NCBI RefSeq assembly: GCF_019754935.1
Contig: NZ_JAGSOA010000001.1
Location: 1,364,001 to 1,428,000 of the forward strand
Source of the DNA: Corynebacterium parakroppenstedtii
GTDB lineage: Bacteria > Actinomycetota > Actinomycetes > Mycobacteriales > Mycobacteriaceae
DNA length: 64,000 nucleotides
Direction of reading: 5' to 3'
Positions 36,350 to 48,070 of the stretch are shown here, one piece after another; positions within the stretch are counted from its first letter, which is position 1, and every line of letters begins with the position of its first letter. A program made the position numbers and the translations under genes. The notes below the pieces were generated by a model. It ran no database searches, was not told where the DNA came from, and worked only from the letters and a program-made list of their open reading frames with translations.

Positions 36350-36754
36350 TCAGCTTTCTGACTTCTTAGCTTTTGCCTTCTTAGCTTCCCGGCGTCGCGC
36401 TTTACCGTAAGCCTTATTAGTACAGTATGTCACTGCTTCGGCTAAAGCAGAGTGCGAAGCGTTTGCAGCGGCCGGACGAGCTCGAATAACTAAATCCACA
36501 TTCCGCGGAAGATCGTCCACCAGATTTTTAGCGACGTGGCGCAGATGCCGTGCCACTGTGTGCCGAACAACCGAATTCCCCACACTTTTCGAGCACACGA
36601 CACCAACGCGCGGACCATTGATGAGATCAGCCGTGGCAGGATCACTAGAGCGAATAACGACGTGAACCACGACCAGCTTGCTACCCGACGTGGCGCCTCG
36701 AATGGCCGCACGAAAATCCGACCTGTGACGCAACCGTTGCGATGCCGGGAACAC
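36350..36754 (-). CDS. rnpA: ribonuclease P protein component
   Basis: A 134-residue basic protein that binds the RNase P RNA to mature tRNA 5' ends. Family marks are RLRHRSDFRAAIRG at the start, RVGVVCSKSVGNSVVRHTVAR with the RNR-like basic helix, and HLRHVAKNLVDDLPRNVDLVIRARP. A GTG at 36754 (VFPASQRLRHR) is chosen because the family starts close to this motif and AGAGGA lies 11 bases before it; a GTG at 36763 is an alternative. The tail is lysine-rich. rpmH lies upstream, with its own terminator between. Confidence 0.92.
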   Translation of the reverse strand: MFPASQRLRHRSDFRAAIRGATSGSKLVVVHVVIRSSDPATADLINGPRVGVVCSKSVGNSVVRHTVARHLRHVAKNLVDDLPRNVDLVIRARPAAANASHSALAEAVTYCTNKAYGKARRREAKKAKAKKSES

Positions 36755-36862
36755 GTGATTCACATCCTCTACTAGGCCAAGTGGGGATTTGCCCCAAAAG
36801 TGGATTCTGTCGCTACGAAATGGATAAGCCCATCCAAACGGATCGCCCTACACAGATGGCCT

Positions 36863-36894
36863 CATACATAGACGTACATAGACATGTATAGACA
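36863..36894. repeat. threefold TACATAGAC-like direct repeat upstream of rnpA
   Basis: Three near-copies of a unit ACATAGAC/TATAGAC at about 10-11-base spacing lie between rnpA and rpmH. A helical-turn spacing suggests possible protein binding, but nothing else supports a function. Confidence 0.4.
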
Positions 36895-36944
36895 AAAGTG
36901 GAGCTTCCCCGGACGACATTTGCCGAGAACCGAGGAAACTCCAC
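36894..36944 (-). terminator. probable terminator of rpmH
   Basis: An inverted repeat GTGGAG-c-TTCC / GGAA-a-CTCCAC with one mismatch spans 36898-36944. Read on the minus strand it is followed by TTTTGTC. It lies 60 bases below the rpmH stop codon. The loop is long (26 bases), so efficiency is uncertain. Confidence 0.6.
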
Positions 36945-37004
36945 CACGTTCGCAAAACGACACCAGCCTTACAACCAGCTGGGGAAGTACGTAGAGCTAC
37001 GCAC

Positions 37005-37148
37005 TTACGCCGTCAGCGACTTACGTCCTTTACGACGACGTGCCGACACAATGGCACGACCGGCCCGCGTGCTCATGCGGCTACGGAAGCCGTGAACACG
37101 AGAACGACGGCGGTTGTTCGGCTGAAAAGTCCGCTTGCCTTTGGCCAC
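37005..37148 (-). CDS. rpmH: 50S ribosomal protein L34
   Basis: A 47-residue basic protein with the unmistakable L34 sequence: [20 protein letters not shown], then [20 protein letters not shown] and RKSLTA. The GTG start at 37148 has GAGGAG 9 bases upstream. This short gene is the usual neighbour of the origin, divergent from dnaA. It is part of the large ribosomal subunit. Its promoter must lie in the 37149-37500 part of the origin region. Confidence 0.97.
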   Translation of the reverse strand: MAKGKRTFQPNNRRRSRVHGFRSRMSTRAGRAIVSARRRKGRKSLTA

Positions 37149-38126
37149 GGTACTCAACTCCTCAATACACTCGGGCTCGCTACACCCGGCGATGCCGTAG
37201 CAGGTTGCACCAACCTTGTACCGACATCCCGAGAGCTTGCCATGTAACAGATTATTTCAACGGCAATACAGAAATCCGCTAGGACATCTCGATTACTACG
37301 CGGTACTTCCAGACCCGCTAGTACTTCCCATGCGACGAACACGGGTCGAGCAGCTTTTCGACGGCAACAGCATGGAGCCAAAGCCAGAATCGCTGTGTAT
37401 TGCCATGCTCGTGAAAGATCGGACGCCACCGAAAAGCGCAGGCATCACGGATCTATTACGAATGACCTTATAAGACTACGGGTTTTACCACACGGGTCAC
37501 AAATCAGCGATCGGTGTGTTCACTTTACCCCTAAATTGCACGGTTGTAATTCATCTATAAACTCCACAAAAACTCCACAGTGGTTAAAGACACATCAATG
37601 AGCCTGTGAATAAACCTGTCAGAATAGAAAGTCCAGGTCGCATCGCGTGTCCCTCCACATTCCACAGGGGGTGTGGATAAGTTGTCCACATCTGTGACCT
37701 CAACCTTTACTTGAGGTTAATTTCCCCAGGTCACGGCCAAATCTTCCCCAACACGATTAATCCACAGGTTCAAGACACCCTGGGGATAAACTCAAGCCCT
37801 GTTTATCCCCAGGTTGTGGATAACATTGTGGAAAACGCTTCTGACGTCTGTATTATGTTATTCACAGCTTATTCACAAGTAAGCGAATCTCTGGGGAGAA
37901 CGTAAATTACAAATGTGGAATTATGCTCTGCCCAATTTAGTAACAAAATCTGACCATCAACCCACACTAGAGACCGCCACAATGTCATTTTTCATGAGCG
38001 ATACCCCGCATTACGGTGTAAAGCTCAAACACACATGACCACGAACGCCGGTGTTTTCCACGTTCGCTACGGGTACCCGTGCACAACACAGCAGCAATAC
38101 GACAACAGCAACACAAAGGATGACCG
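37149..38126. other. oriC: origin region left part: rpmH-dnaA intergenic with DnaA boxes
   Basis: A 978-base gap with no credible gene. Perfect TTATCCACA boxes occur at 37672-37680 (minus) and 37815-37823 (minus). Close variants are at 37605-37613 (TTATTCACA, minus), 37682-37690 (TTGTCCACA), 37781-37789 and 37803-37811 (TTATCCCCA, opposite orientations), and 37869-37877 (TTATTCACA). The pair at 37672/37682 forms a palindromic cluster. This part likely serves as dnaA autoregulatory sequence and part of the bipartite origin. The stretch 37149-37500 should hold the rpmH promoter; I see nothing else there. Confidence 0.85.
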
Positions 38127-39944
38127 ATGGACCTTGGGGGCAGCCCTCACCAATTTGGACAGGCGAGCGAGGACTTTTTCAACACGTGGAATAACGTTGT
38201 CGCACAGCTGATGGCCATGAATCCACGCGAGGATATCCCAGGTCAAGCGCCTGAAACGCGAATTACTCCTCAAGATAAGGCCTGGTTAAAGCAAGCTGCC
38301 CCCGTCGGCCTTATCGGCGGTGTTGCCGTTATCTCCACCCCTAACCGAACGGCCAAAAGCGTCTTCGAGCGCAAACTCGGCGATATCATCTCCGCCGAAC
38401 TCACCGCAGCTATTGGTGAGCCAATAAAACTGGCTATCTCGATTAACTCTGCTGCTACGGAAACCGACGATTCCTCTGCAGAACCACATCGCACAGAGCC
38501 GCCTCGTGCGGAAACACCTCCCGCACAACCACGCCTCACGCAGTCTCGTCCCACGGAAACTCGCCCTGCGGAGTCGTACCGCGATTTTTCACAACTCAAC
38601 ACGGGCCCCAAAACCGGCACACCCAGCGAAAACGTCGCACAAGAGAACACGCAACCGTCGCGTGAGATGCCCCGGCCCACCTCATATGAGGACGATCCCT
38701 ACGTTCTTCAGTACCCCGATAGCTCCCCACAGGAGGAGCGTCCATCCACCTATCCCGACGCCACCCCCACCGAACCCGCTTACTCCAACAGCGGAGACGC
38801 CCACGTCGGCAATTCCTATGACACACCTGCGGAAACAGCCCCGCAGCCGTGGAACGAGGGGTACATCAACAATGCGCGACCCCAGCGTCGGCAAGAACAA
38901 AAACCTGACTCCGAGCGATCATGGTTAAACGAGAACTACACCTTCGATAATCTCGTCGCTGGTGAGGGGAACCGAGTAGTCCGGGCTGCAGCCATCGCCG
39001 TGGCAGAAAACCCAGCTCAGGCCTATAATCCACTCTTTATTTGGGGTGGATCGGGGCTGGGGAAGACTCACATTCTTCACGCCATCGGGCATCGAGCTCT
39101 TGAACTGCGGCCCAATCTGCGTGTCCGGTATGTGTCGATCGAGGAATACACGAATGAGTGGATCAACTCGATCCGCAACAACCGAGGTGAGGACTTCAAA
39201 CGGAAGTACCGGAGCTTCGACATCCTGCTGGTGGACGATATCCAATTCCTGGCCGGTAAACCCGAGACTCAGATTGAGTTCTTCCACAACTTCAATGCCC
39301 TCCATGGGGCACAAAAGCAGATTGTCCTGTGCTCGGATCGGTCGCCCAAGGAGCTGACGGAGCTAGAACCTCGGCTCCGGACCCGCTTCCAGTGGGGGTT
39401 CACGCAGGACATTCAGAAGCCTGACCTGGAAACGCGCATTGCCATCCTGCGACTCAAAGCGGAGCGGGAAAACGCGCAGGTCCCCAGCGAAGTGTTGTCG
39501 TTTATCGCGGAACAGAAGGCCGAATCGGTGCGTGAGCTAGAGGGCGCGCTGAATAAGGTGCTCATTGTCTCATCGATCCAGCACACCCCCGTCACCCTCG
39601 AGATGGCCCGCGATCAACTTCAAGACCTGGTCGCCCCTGAGGTAGTAGAGATTACGGCACCGACGATCATCTCCGTGACTGCGGAATACTTTAACTTGAC
39701 GACGGCTGACCTGACCGGTCCTGGTAAAGCGCGGCCCATTGCCCACGCGCGGCAGGTCGCGATGTACCTGTGTAGGGAGTTGACGGACCTATCGCTGCCC
39801 AAGGTGGGCAACAAGTTCGGTGGACGTGACCACACCACTGCGATGTATGCCGAGCGCAAGATTCGGAAAGAAATGAGCGAGAAGCGCTCGACGAATGAGG
39901 CCATCCAAGAAATCACCGCGCGCATCAAAGATCAGGCTCGGTAG
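38127..39944 (+). CDS. dnaA: chromosomal replication initiator protein DnaA
   Basis: A 605-residue AAA+ initiator that binds DnaA boxes and opens the origin. Domain I covers about residues 1-100; a long Pro/Thr/Glu-rich linker (about 110-265, for example PRAETPPAQPRLTQSR) is the variable domain II. The AAA+ core has Walker A GGSGLGKTHILHAIG and Walker B FDILLVDDIQFLAG, and the C-terminal DNA-binding helix holds GGRDHTTAMYAERKI. The ATG at 38127 has AAAGGA 6 bases before it. The total length exceeds that of most DnaA proteins because of the linker. DnaA boxes on both sides suggest autoregulation. Confidence 0.97.
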   Translation: MDLGGSPHQFGQASEDFFNTWNNVVAQLMAMNPREDIPGQAPETRITPQDKAWLKQAAPVGLIGGVAVISTPNRTAKSVFERKLGDIISAELTAAIGEPIKLAISINSAATETDDSSAEPHRTEPPRAETPPAQPRLTQSRPTETRPAESYRDFSQLNTGPKTGTPSENVAQENTQPSREMPRPTSYEDDPYVLQYPDSSPQEERPSTYPDATPTEPAYSNSGDAHVGNSYDTPAETAPQPWNEGYINNARPQRRQEQKPDSERSWLNENYTFDNLVAGEGNRVVRAAAIAVAENPAQAYNPLFIWGGSGLGKTHILHAIGHRALELRPNLRVRYVSIEEYTNEWINSIRNNRGEDFKRKYRSFDILLVDDIQFLAGKPETQIEFFHNFNALHGAQKQIVLCSDRSPKELTELEPRLRTRFQWGFTQDIQKPDLETRIAILRLKAERENAQVPSEVLSFIAEQKAESVRELEGALNKVLIVSSIQHTPVTLEMARDQLQDLVAPEVVEITAPTIISVTAEYFNLTTADLTGPGKARPIAHARQVAMYLCRELTDLSLPKVGNKFGGRDHTTAMYAERKIRKEMSEKRSTNEAIQEITARIKDQAR

Positions 39945-40602
39945 CTTCCTGGTGTTTTAGGCCTGTTGTGGATAACTTGGCACGCTGACCTGCGCGTTTG
40001 TCGAAATTTCGTCTTATCCACAATGTTATCCACACCTGTGTAATTACAACTTTGTTATTCCATGATTTCGGTCACAACTCACTTTGTAGCACTGTTGCTA
40101 AAATAAGGTCGGTGGCCACAAATTTTTGGCACATGCTCCTGTGGATAACTGCCCCAAAACGGTGGATATAACAGGGGATAACTAACCCGCGATTGTGAAT
40201 AAAATGATCCCCACCCCGGTTATCCACAGACCACCCCAATTTATCCACAGCATTATCCCCAATTTATCCACAACCCAATATCGACAATGACAAGCGACAA
40301 TCCTGGTTATCCACTGTTTCCACAACCCCTACTGCTACTATCGCTTTTTCTTTCAGGGAAATGAGTTAAAGAAATAGGGCCCGGCCTTGTGTGGGGATAA
40401 CCCAGACCAAAGCACATTTACAGCCCTACGCCGAGAGTACTTAACAGCAGATTCGCTACTGACATGAAGAATCAATTGCGGGCTGAAATAACAAAAAGTG
40501 ACTCGGGTTTGTCACCAGGAGTAGGTAACATCCAAACGTGCATCACTCCACGATGACGACAACGATCACAACCACGACTGACTCAATGAACACGGAGTAA
40601 CA
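39945..40602. other. oriC: origin region right part: dnaA-dnaN intergenic, DnaA box cluster
   Basis: A 658-base gap with the densest box array. Perfect TTATCCACA occurs at 39967-39975 (minus), 40014-40022, 40026-40034, 40140-40148 (minus), 40220-40228, 40241-40249 and 40264-40272. Variants lie at 40194-40202 (TTATTCACA, minus), 40253-40261 (TTATCCCCA), 40307-40315 (TTATCCACT) and 40392-40400 (minus). AT-rich stretches at 40035-40110 and 40340-40375 are candidates for the unwinding element. In mycobacteria the functional oriC is the dnaA-dnaN gap, so this is the likely core origin. Confidence 0.92.
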
Positions 40603-41787
40603 ATGGAAGCCAATGGTGTTTCTTTTCGGGTAGCGAAAGATGACTTATCCGTAGCCCTCAGCTGGGTAGCGCGTAGTTTAGCGAGCAAACCAACTCAGCC
40701 GATTCTTCGCGGTGTCATGATGACCGCCGACGACGAGGGCTTGCTCCTTGCCGGATTCGACTACGAAGTTTCCACTCGCGTGCGAATTTCAGCCGAGGTT
40801 CTTGAACCAGGGCAGGTCCTCGTCGCCGGTAAATTAGCGAATGACATTATTGGGTCACTTCCACACAAAGATGTCGCTATCTCCGTCGACGGCACCAAAG
40901 TTCATGTGACATGCGGGCAATCGAACTTCGAATTACCTGCCATGACCATTGAGGATTATCCGGAACTCCCGTCATTACCGGAGGAGACCGGGCATATTGA
41001 TCCGCATGTTTTCACTGCTGCCATTGGTCAGGTTGCGTCGGCAGCGGGCAAAGATGACTCCATGCCTATGCTCACGGGCATAAAAATGGAAGTTAAAGGG
41101 GATAATGTCGTTCTCGCTGCGACCGACCGATTCCGTTTAGCCGTTCGTGAGTTCACCTGGGAACCGTCGTCACCCGACGTCGACGCGGAGATCCTTATCC
41201 CGGCACGTACCTTGGCCGATTCTGCCCGTACCCTCGATACTCGCCTGAACGATCCGATCCAGCTCGCTATGGGCGCTGCCCAGGACGTCGGCAAAGATGG
41301 ACTTTTGGGCATTGTGTCGGAGAATCGGCAAACAACAACACGATTGATCGACGCCGACTTCCCCAAGTTCCGGCCGTTGTTACCGAAGAGCCACTCATCC
41401 ATGGCGATCGTGGAAATAGCGCCATTATTGGACGCTATCCGACGCGTCAGCCTGGTCGCTGAACGAAATGCCCAGGTCAAACTGGAGTTTTCAGAAGATC
41501 AGCTCATTTTGTCTGCTGGCGGTTCGGAGGCAGGAACCGCGGAGGAGACCCTGCCCGCTCAATTTGCCGGCGAGCCACTTCTTATCGCGTTCAACGCGAA
41601 TTATCTGAAAGAGGGCTTGGCCTCGATCGATACAAAGAATGTGGTGTTTGGGTTTACTCAACCCTCCCGCCCGGCGATCTTGATCCCAGAGCCAGAAACC
41701 ATGCCCGAGCAGGACAGTGATGGCCAATTCCCGACACCATCGACATACTTCACATACCTCCTGATGCCAGTCCGGCTACCGGGCTAA
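40603..41787 (+). CDS. dnaN: DNA polymerase III beta sliding clamp
   Basis: A 394-residue ring-forming clamp that tethers polymerase to DNA. Recognisable segments are SKPTQPILRGVMM, LVAGKLANDIIGSLP, MPMLTGIKMEV with LAATDRFRLAVREF, and the C-terminal YLLMPVRLPG, which is the family's typical ending. Length and order are normal. The ATG has GGAG 6 bases upstream. recF follows after 50 bases, so the two are likely cotranscribed. Confidence 0.97.
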   Translation: MEANGVSFRVAKDDLSVALSWVARSLASKPTQPILRGVMMTADDEGLLLAGFDYEVSTRVRISAEVLEPGQVLVAGKLANDIIGSLPHKDVAISVDGTKVHVTCGQSNFELPAMTIEDYPELPSLPEETGHIDPHVFTAAIGQVASAAGKDDSMPMLTGIKMEVKGDNVVLAATDRFRLAVREFTWEPSSPDVDAEILIPARTLADSARTLDTRLNDPIQLAMGAAQDVGKDGLLGIVSENRQTTTRLIDADFPKFRPLLPKSHSSMAIVEIAPLLDAIRRVSLVAERNAQVKLEFSEDQLILSAGGSEAGTAEETLPAQFAGEPLLIAFNANYLKEGLASIDTKNVVFGFTQPSRPAILIPEPETMPEQDSDGQFPTPSTYFTYLLMPVRLPG

Positions 41788-41837
41788 AAACATATTTTTG
41801 TTCGACGCTGTTCCCATCCCCACGAGGCATCCCACCT

Positions 41838-43112
41838 GTGTATATCCGTGCGCTGCAATTACGTAATTTCCGGTCGTGGCCAGAGTTGGATCTTCAGCTC
41901 GGCCCGGGAATTACTGTGTTTTCAGGGCCGAATGGTCATGGAAAGACCAACGTGGTGGAAGCGCTTGATTATGTCGCCCACCTGGGTTCGCACCGCGTAT
42001 CGACGGATGCTCCGCTGGTTCGCGAGAGACACGAATACACGACGGTGTCTGCAACGGCCATCAATAGTGGCCGGGAACTGACCGCCCATATGCTTATCAA
42101 GGCACGTGGATCGAATAAAGCCCAAATAAACCGCGCTCCCTGTAAAAGCCCACGTCAGCTGATTGGAATTGTCAAAACTGTTCTTTTTTCACCAGAAGAT
42201 TTAGCCCTAGTACGTGGTGAACCCGAACACCGGCGGCGTTTTCTTGACGATCTCCTCATCGGGCGTTTTCCCCGCTGGGCAGGCACCCGTTCCGACTACG
42301 ATAAGATCCTTCGCCAACGCAATACGCTGCTCAAACGGGCCTCGAGACCCCTCCGACAAGGATATGGCGGAGGAAATGACTCCGATTCCGCCCTGGACAC
42401 ACTGGATACATGGGATTCGCACCTGGCAGCGGCCGGCGCACATGTCATGGCGCAGCGGATTGTCTTGGCACACGTGCTCTCGCCCTACATAAAAAACGCG
42501 TACCAGCGTCTGGCGCCAGAATCTCGACCTGCCCAGATCACCTACCGGTCCACCGTCGACAAGGCCCTCGTTGAGGCCGGGATCACGCCGGAGACCGTCG
42601 CCAATGATGTCGCAGGAGCAACACCTGTCATTGAAGCAGTGTTGTTATCGGAGCTGGCTCGCCGGCGTGATACTGATATTCAGCGGGGGACAAGCACGTG
42701 TGGTCCTCACCGCGATGACGTCGAATTGTTGTTGGGGACCCAGCCGGCGCGAGGTTATGCCAGTCACGGCGAATCTTGGTCATTTGCGCTGGCACTGCGC
42801 TTGGCTTCCTTTGAATGGCAGCGTGAGCAGGGTACGGACCCCATTCTTATTCTCGACGATGTTTTCGCGGAGTTAGATGCTGCCCGACGACGCGCGCTGG
42901 CCAGTGTTGCTAAGGATGCTGAGCAAACGTTGGTTACCGCGGCCGTGGGGGATGATTTGCCGCAGGACCTGGTGAATAGTGACATTCGCGTTCTGACAGT
43001 GGAAGCGTCGACGGTTGAGGATTCAGACATCCGATCGTCCCGGATCACTCATGATTCCGCTGACAGTGGAGTGACGAAGACGAACGACGAAGGAGGCGAC
43101 GCTCATGAATGA
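41838..43112 (+). CDS. recF: DNA replication and repair protein RecF
   Basis: An SMC-like ATPase of 424 residues that helps load RecA at gaps. Walker A is GPNGHGKTNVVEAL near residue 32, the signature region is SHGESWSFALALRLAS, and Walker B is PILILDDVFAELDAARR. The beginning YIRALQLRNFRSWPELDLQ is characteristic. An unconserved polar tail of about 40 residues ends the protein. The start is GTG 41838. It overlaps the DUF721 gene by 8 bases. Confidence 0.95.
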   Translation: MYIRALQLRNFRSWPELDLQLGPGITVFSGPNGHGKTNVVEALDYVAHLGSHRVSTDAPLVRERHEYTTVSATAINSGRELTAHMLIKARGSNKAQINRAPCKSPRQLIGIVKTVLFSPEDLALVRGEPEHRRRFLDDLLIGRFPRWAGTRSDYDKILRQRNTLLKRASRPLRQGYGGGNDSDSALDTLDTWDSHLAAAGAHVMAQRIVLAHVLSPYIKNAYQRLAPESRPAQITYRSTVDKALVEAGITPETVANDVAGATPVIEAVLLSELARRRDTDIQRGTSTCGPHRDDVELLLGTQPARGYASHGESWSFALALRLASFEWQREQGTDPILILDDVFAELDAARRRALASVAKDAEQTLVTAAVGDDLPQDLVNSDIRVLTVEASTVEDSDIRSSRITHDSADSGVTKTNDEGGDAHE

Positions 43113-43830
43113 TCCCGTCGCCGAAGCGCTTGCCCGCGTTTACTCGCACGGTCGCGTGCCCATGCCTCCCAACATGCGGAAAGTCCTCCAGTCCACTACA
43201 CCGACAGGACATAACGCTGCCCAGGACAGTGCGACCCGTAAAAACGGCGTTTCTCGCACAAACGGTGCTTCCAACAAAGACGGTGTAAACAACAAGACCA
43301 CCGATAAATCCGGCGAAGGAAACGTCGGCAAGAAAGTCGATAAGGACAAGAATCCGAAGAAATCTCAGGGCTTATCACGAGCGAAAACTACCAGCGCAAC
43401 GTCGGTTTTCCGTGAGTTTTCGCGCACATCTCGGGTGTATCCGACGGGGCCGGATGGTCACCGTCGGAAAAATACTCGTCGGTACGAATCTTTGGGCAGC
43501 ATTGTCAATCGGGAAGTCGTGCGGCGCGGGTGGACGGAAAAAATTTCCCACGGGTGGATTACTGCTAACTGGTCGACGGTCGCAGGTGATTACTTAGGGG
43601 AGCACTCCAGGATAAGGATGATCAAAGACACGACACTGTTTCTTGAGTGTGATTCCACCGCCAAGGCCTCTGAACTGCGATATTTACAGACAGAATTGCT
43701 GAGCAGAATTGCACACTACGTGGGTCCCGACGTCATAACTGCGGTGAAAATCTTTGGTCCGCGGCCACCGTCGTGGCGGCATGGACCGCTACATGTCAAG
43801 GGTCGGGGACCACGCGATACCTATGGATAG
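43105..43830 (+). CDS. DUF721 (DciA-like) protein
   Basis: A 241-residue protein of the DUF721 family, always next to recF and gyrB in actinobacteria (M. tuberculosis Rv0004). The conserved C-terminal part holds LGSIVNREVVRRGW, NWSTVAGDYLGEHSRI and LFLECDSTAKASELRYLQTE. The N-terminal 110 residues are low-complexity, Lys/Asn/Ser/Thr-rich. DUF721 includes DciA, a loader of the replicative helicase in many bacteria lacking DnaC, so a helicase-loading role is plausible. Confidence 0.88.
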   Translation: MNDPVAEALARVYSHGRVPMPPNMRKVLQSTTPTGHNAAQDSATRKNGVSRTNGASNKDGVNNKTTDKSGEGNVGKKVDKDKNPKKSQGLSRAKTTSATSVFREFSRTSRVYPTGPDGHRRKNTRRYESLGSIVNREVVRRGWTEKISHGWITANWSTVAGDYLGEHSRIRMIKDTTLFLECDSTAKASELRYLQTELLSRIAHYVGPDVITAVKIFGPRPPSWRHGPLHVKGRGPRDTYG

Positions 43831-43981
43831 TGGGACACACGCGCGGGAAATCCCACTTGTAAGGGACTTCCGGAATAGTCCCCGCGACATATGAGCCCGA
43901 AAATCGCGTCATACGGGCCCTACACGCCCGGTAGGCGTTCAACTGAGGGGGGATACCGGGTATGATGGTGGGCAACTGTGA

Positions 43982-46054
<2,073 letters not shown>

Positions 46055-46097
46055 TCCGTGGGTCGGACTCGGCTCCGGAGACGAAAATATCGAACTT

Positions 46098-46126
46098 AAG
46101 CGGCTGATTGTAATGATCAGCCGCTT
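46098..46126 (+). terminator. terminator after gyrB
   Basis: Perfect 11-bp stem AAGCGGCTGAT/ATCAGCCGCTT with a 7-base loop, 44 bases after the gyrB stop codon. A short TTTGG follows, so the T run is weak, but the stem is strong. Confidence 0.8.
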
Positions 46127-46204
46127 TGGTGTATTTAAGTCAGTGTGACGAAATAATTTACGTGGGAGTGGTTCGGCGTTTTTCGGTCGGGTAGGGGGTT
46201 TGGA

Positions 46205-46220
46205 TGTTTCACGTGAAACA
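46205..46220. promoter_or_regulatory. parS site 5
   Basis: Perfect TGTTTCACGTGAAACA between gyrB and the permease gene. Confidence 0.95.
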
Positions 46221-46282
46221 TCGTCCATTCGCTGGATGAAATTCAAGAAAGTCTACTGCGTAACAGTAAAGGATTTTTATGT

Positions 46283-47707
46283 ATGGGCAGTAACGCAAAA
46301 ACAGAAACGTCATCATCCGGTGATAAAGGATTAAAAAGAGGGCTGAGCGCTCGGCACGTTCACTTCATCGCGCTAGGATCTGCCATTGGTACAGGTCTGT
46401 TTTATGGCTCGGCTGATGCCATTCAATCAGCAGGACCCGCTGTACTTTTGGTTTATCTTCTGGGCGGCGCGGTGGTGTATTTCATGTTGCGCGCCCTAGG
46501 TGAAATGGCAGTGCGAATGCCTGTGTCAGGATCTTTCGCCGAATATTGCCGCATCTTCCTCGGTCCGTGGTCGGGATACATCACAGGGTGGATGTACGCC
46601 TTTGAAATGGTGATCGTGTGTCTCGCGGACCTCACCGCTATCGGCACATATATGAGATTCTGGTTCCCTGATTCCCCCCAATGGGTATGGGTGGCAGTGA
46701 CCTTGCTCATCGTCGGTGCCGTCAACGTAACGAGTTCACGGCTTTTTGGGGAGCTAGAATTCGGCCTCACAATCATCAAGGTTTCCGCCGTGGTAGCCAT
46801 GATCGCCGGTGGCGCGATCATCCTAATCTTCGGTTTAGGCAACCATGCTGATTCCGGGGTCCATAACTTATGGTCACATGGTGGGTTTTTCCCTCACGGG
46901 CCGTGGGGGATGGCGATGGCGCTAGTGGTCGTCATGTTCGCATTCGGCGGTTCAGAGATCATCGGGGTAACCGCCGGCGACGCCGAAGATCCCGCAAAAA
47001 CAATTCCAAAGGCTATTCACTCAGTGCCGATCCGTATCCTTCTGTTCTACGTGTTGGCCATCGCGGTGATTGTCACCATTAACCCGTGGTCGGCAATTAA
47101 CGGCGAGTCGTCCCCGTTCGTACAAATCTTCAACGATCTCGGTGTGAATTGGGCCGCAGCCCTGCTCAACGTGGTGGTTATCACCGCAGCACTGTCTGCC
47201 ATTAATTCCGATCTTTTCGGCGCAGGCCGAGTAGTTCACGGAATGGCGGCCGAGGGATTGGCTCCGCGCTCGTTTGCCCGTACGTCGGCCAAGGGTGTGC
47301 CCATCTTTACAACCACGGTAATGCTCGGGGTTCTCGTCATAGGGGTGGTCATCAACTTCTTGATCCCAGAGCGCGTGTTCCTCGTGATTGCTGCTCTAGC
47401 GACCTTCGCGACGGTCTTCGTGTGGCTCATGATTTTGTTGGCTCACCTCGCCAGCCGAACAGGGGACCAGGCACCATCCAACAAAGACCTGACCTACCCG
47501 GTTCCGCTGTGGCCATGGGGTCAGTACTTCGCTCTCGCCATGGTCGTTATCACGATTATCATGATGATGTTTTCCGACGATACACGGCTGGCACTCGTTG
47601 TCGGCGTGGCGTGGACGGCCTTAATGAGTGTCGTGTGGGTAGTTCGAGGCCGGCAAACCTATGAGGACTATCTCGCTACACGTGACGCGGAGAAATCTCA
47701 CGCTTAA
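46283..47707 (+). CDS. amino acid permease (APC superfamily, AAT family)
   Basis: A 474-residue permease with about 12 membrane helices. Family marks are LKRGLSARHVHFIALGSAIG then TGLFYGSADAIQSAGPA, the helix VRMPVSGSFAEYCRIFLGPW, and the GVTAGDAEDPAKTIPKAI segment. These resemble AAT transporters for aromatic amino acids, proline or cationic amino acids; the substrate is not resolved. The ATG at 46283 has AAAGGA 9 bases upstream. A bidirectional terminator lies downstream. Confidence 0.88.
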   Translation: MGSNAKTETSSSGDKGLKRGLSARHVHFIALGSAIGTGLFYGSADAIQSAGPAVLLVYLLGGAVVYFMLRALGEMAVRMPVSGSFAEYCRIFLGPWSGYITGWMYAFEMVIVCLADLTAIGTYMRFWFPDSPQWVWVAVTLLIVGAVNVTSSRLFGELEFGLTIIKVSAVVAMIAGGAIILIFGLGNHADSGVHNLWSHGGFFPHGPWGMAMALVVVMFAFGGSEIIGVTAGDAEDPAKTIPKAIHSVPIRILLFYVLAIAVIVTINPWSAINGESSPFVQIFNDLGVNWAAALLNVVVITAALSAINSDLFGAGRVVHGMAAEGLAPRSFARTSAKGVPIFTTTVMLGVLVIGVVINFLIPERVFLVIAALATFATVFVWLMILLAHLASRTGDQAPSNKDLTYPVPLWPWGQYFALAMVVITIIMMMFSDDTRLALVVGVAWTALMSVVWVVRGRQTYEDYLATRDAEKSHA

Positions 47708-47829
47708 CGTGGTCGGGGCGTCGGGTGTTCATTGATGTCACATCATTCCCCACGTCCCAACCGCTCGACGTGGCCAGCGTCGGCACTAGGGGTTGCCATC
47801 TGCTCCCCACCGAGCTGACTAGGAGTAAA

Positions 47830-47845
47830 TGTTTCACGTGAAACA
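47830..47845. promoter_or_regulatory. parS site 6
   Basis: Perfect TGTTTCACGTGAAACA, the right-most of the six sites and nearly 8 kb from the core origin. Confidence 0.95.
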
Positions 47846-47910
47846 TTGCGGAGCCGTCGAGCCCTGCCGAGGCTGCTGAACCCATTCACTTCCACAGGAT
47901 TAAGTACATA

Positions 47911-47957
47911 AAAATAACCCAGCCAATCCAGAACGGAAACGGCTGGGTTTTAATTTT
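47911..47957. terminator. bidirectional terminator
   Basis: Stem AACCCAGCC/GGCTGGGTT (47916-47924 with 47941-47949). It is followed by TTAATTTTC on the plus strand and by TTTTATGTA on the minus strand, so it can serve both converging genes. Confidence 0.88.
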
Positions 47958-48070
47958 CTGGCGCTCATAAACACTGTGACGCCTTTAGAAACCGTAGCCC
48001 CTAAGCAGTGTTCATTTTATTAACGCCAGTATTATCCCGGACGGTGGTGAACCGATGCGAAGAACTGCTC

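Larger units (their letters stand above)
47708..48070. other. 363-base gap with parS and terminator
   Basis: Between the permease gene and the convergent 148-aa gene lie parS site 6 (47830-47845) and the terminator at 47911-47957. No other feature with support was found. Confidence 0.6.

Noticed and set aside
37711-37905. Short open frame within the origin region
   Set aside because: It consists of DnaA-box sequence, has no ribosome-binding site and resembles no protein.
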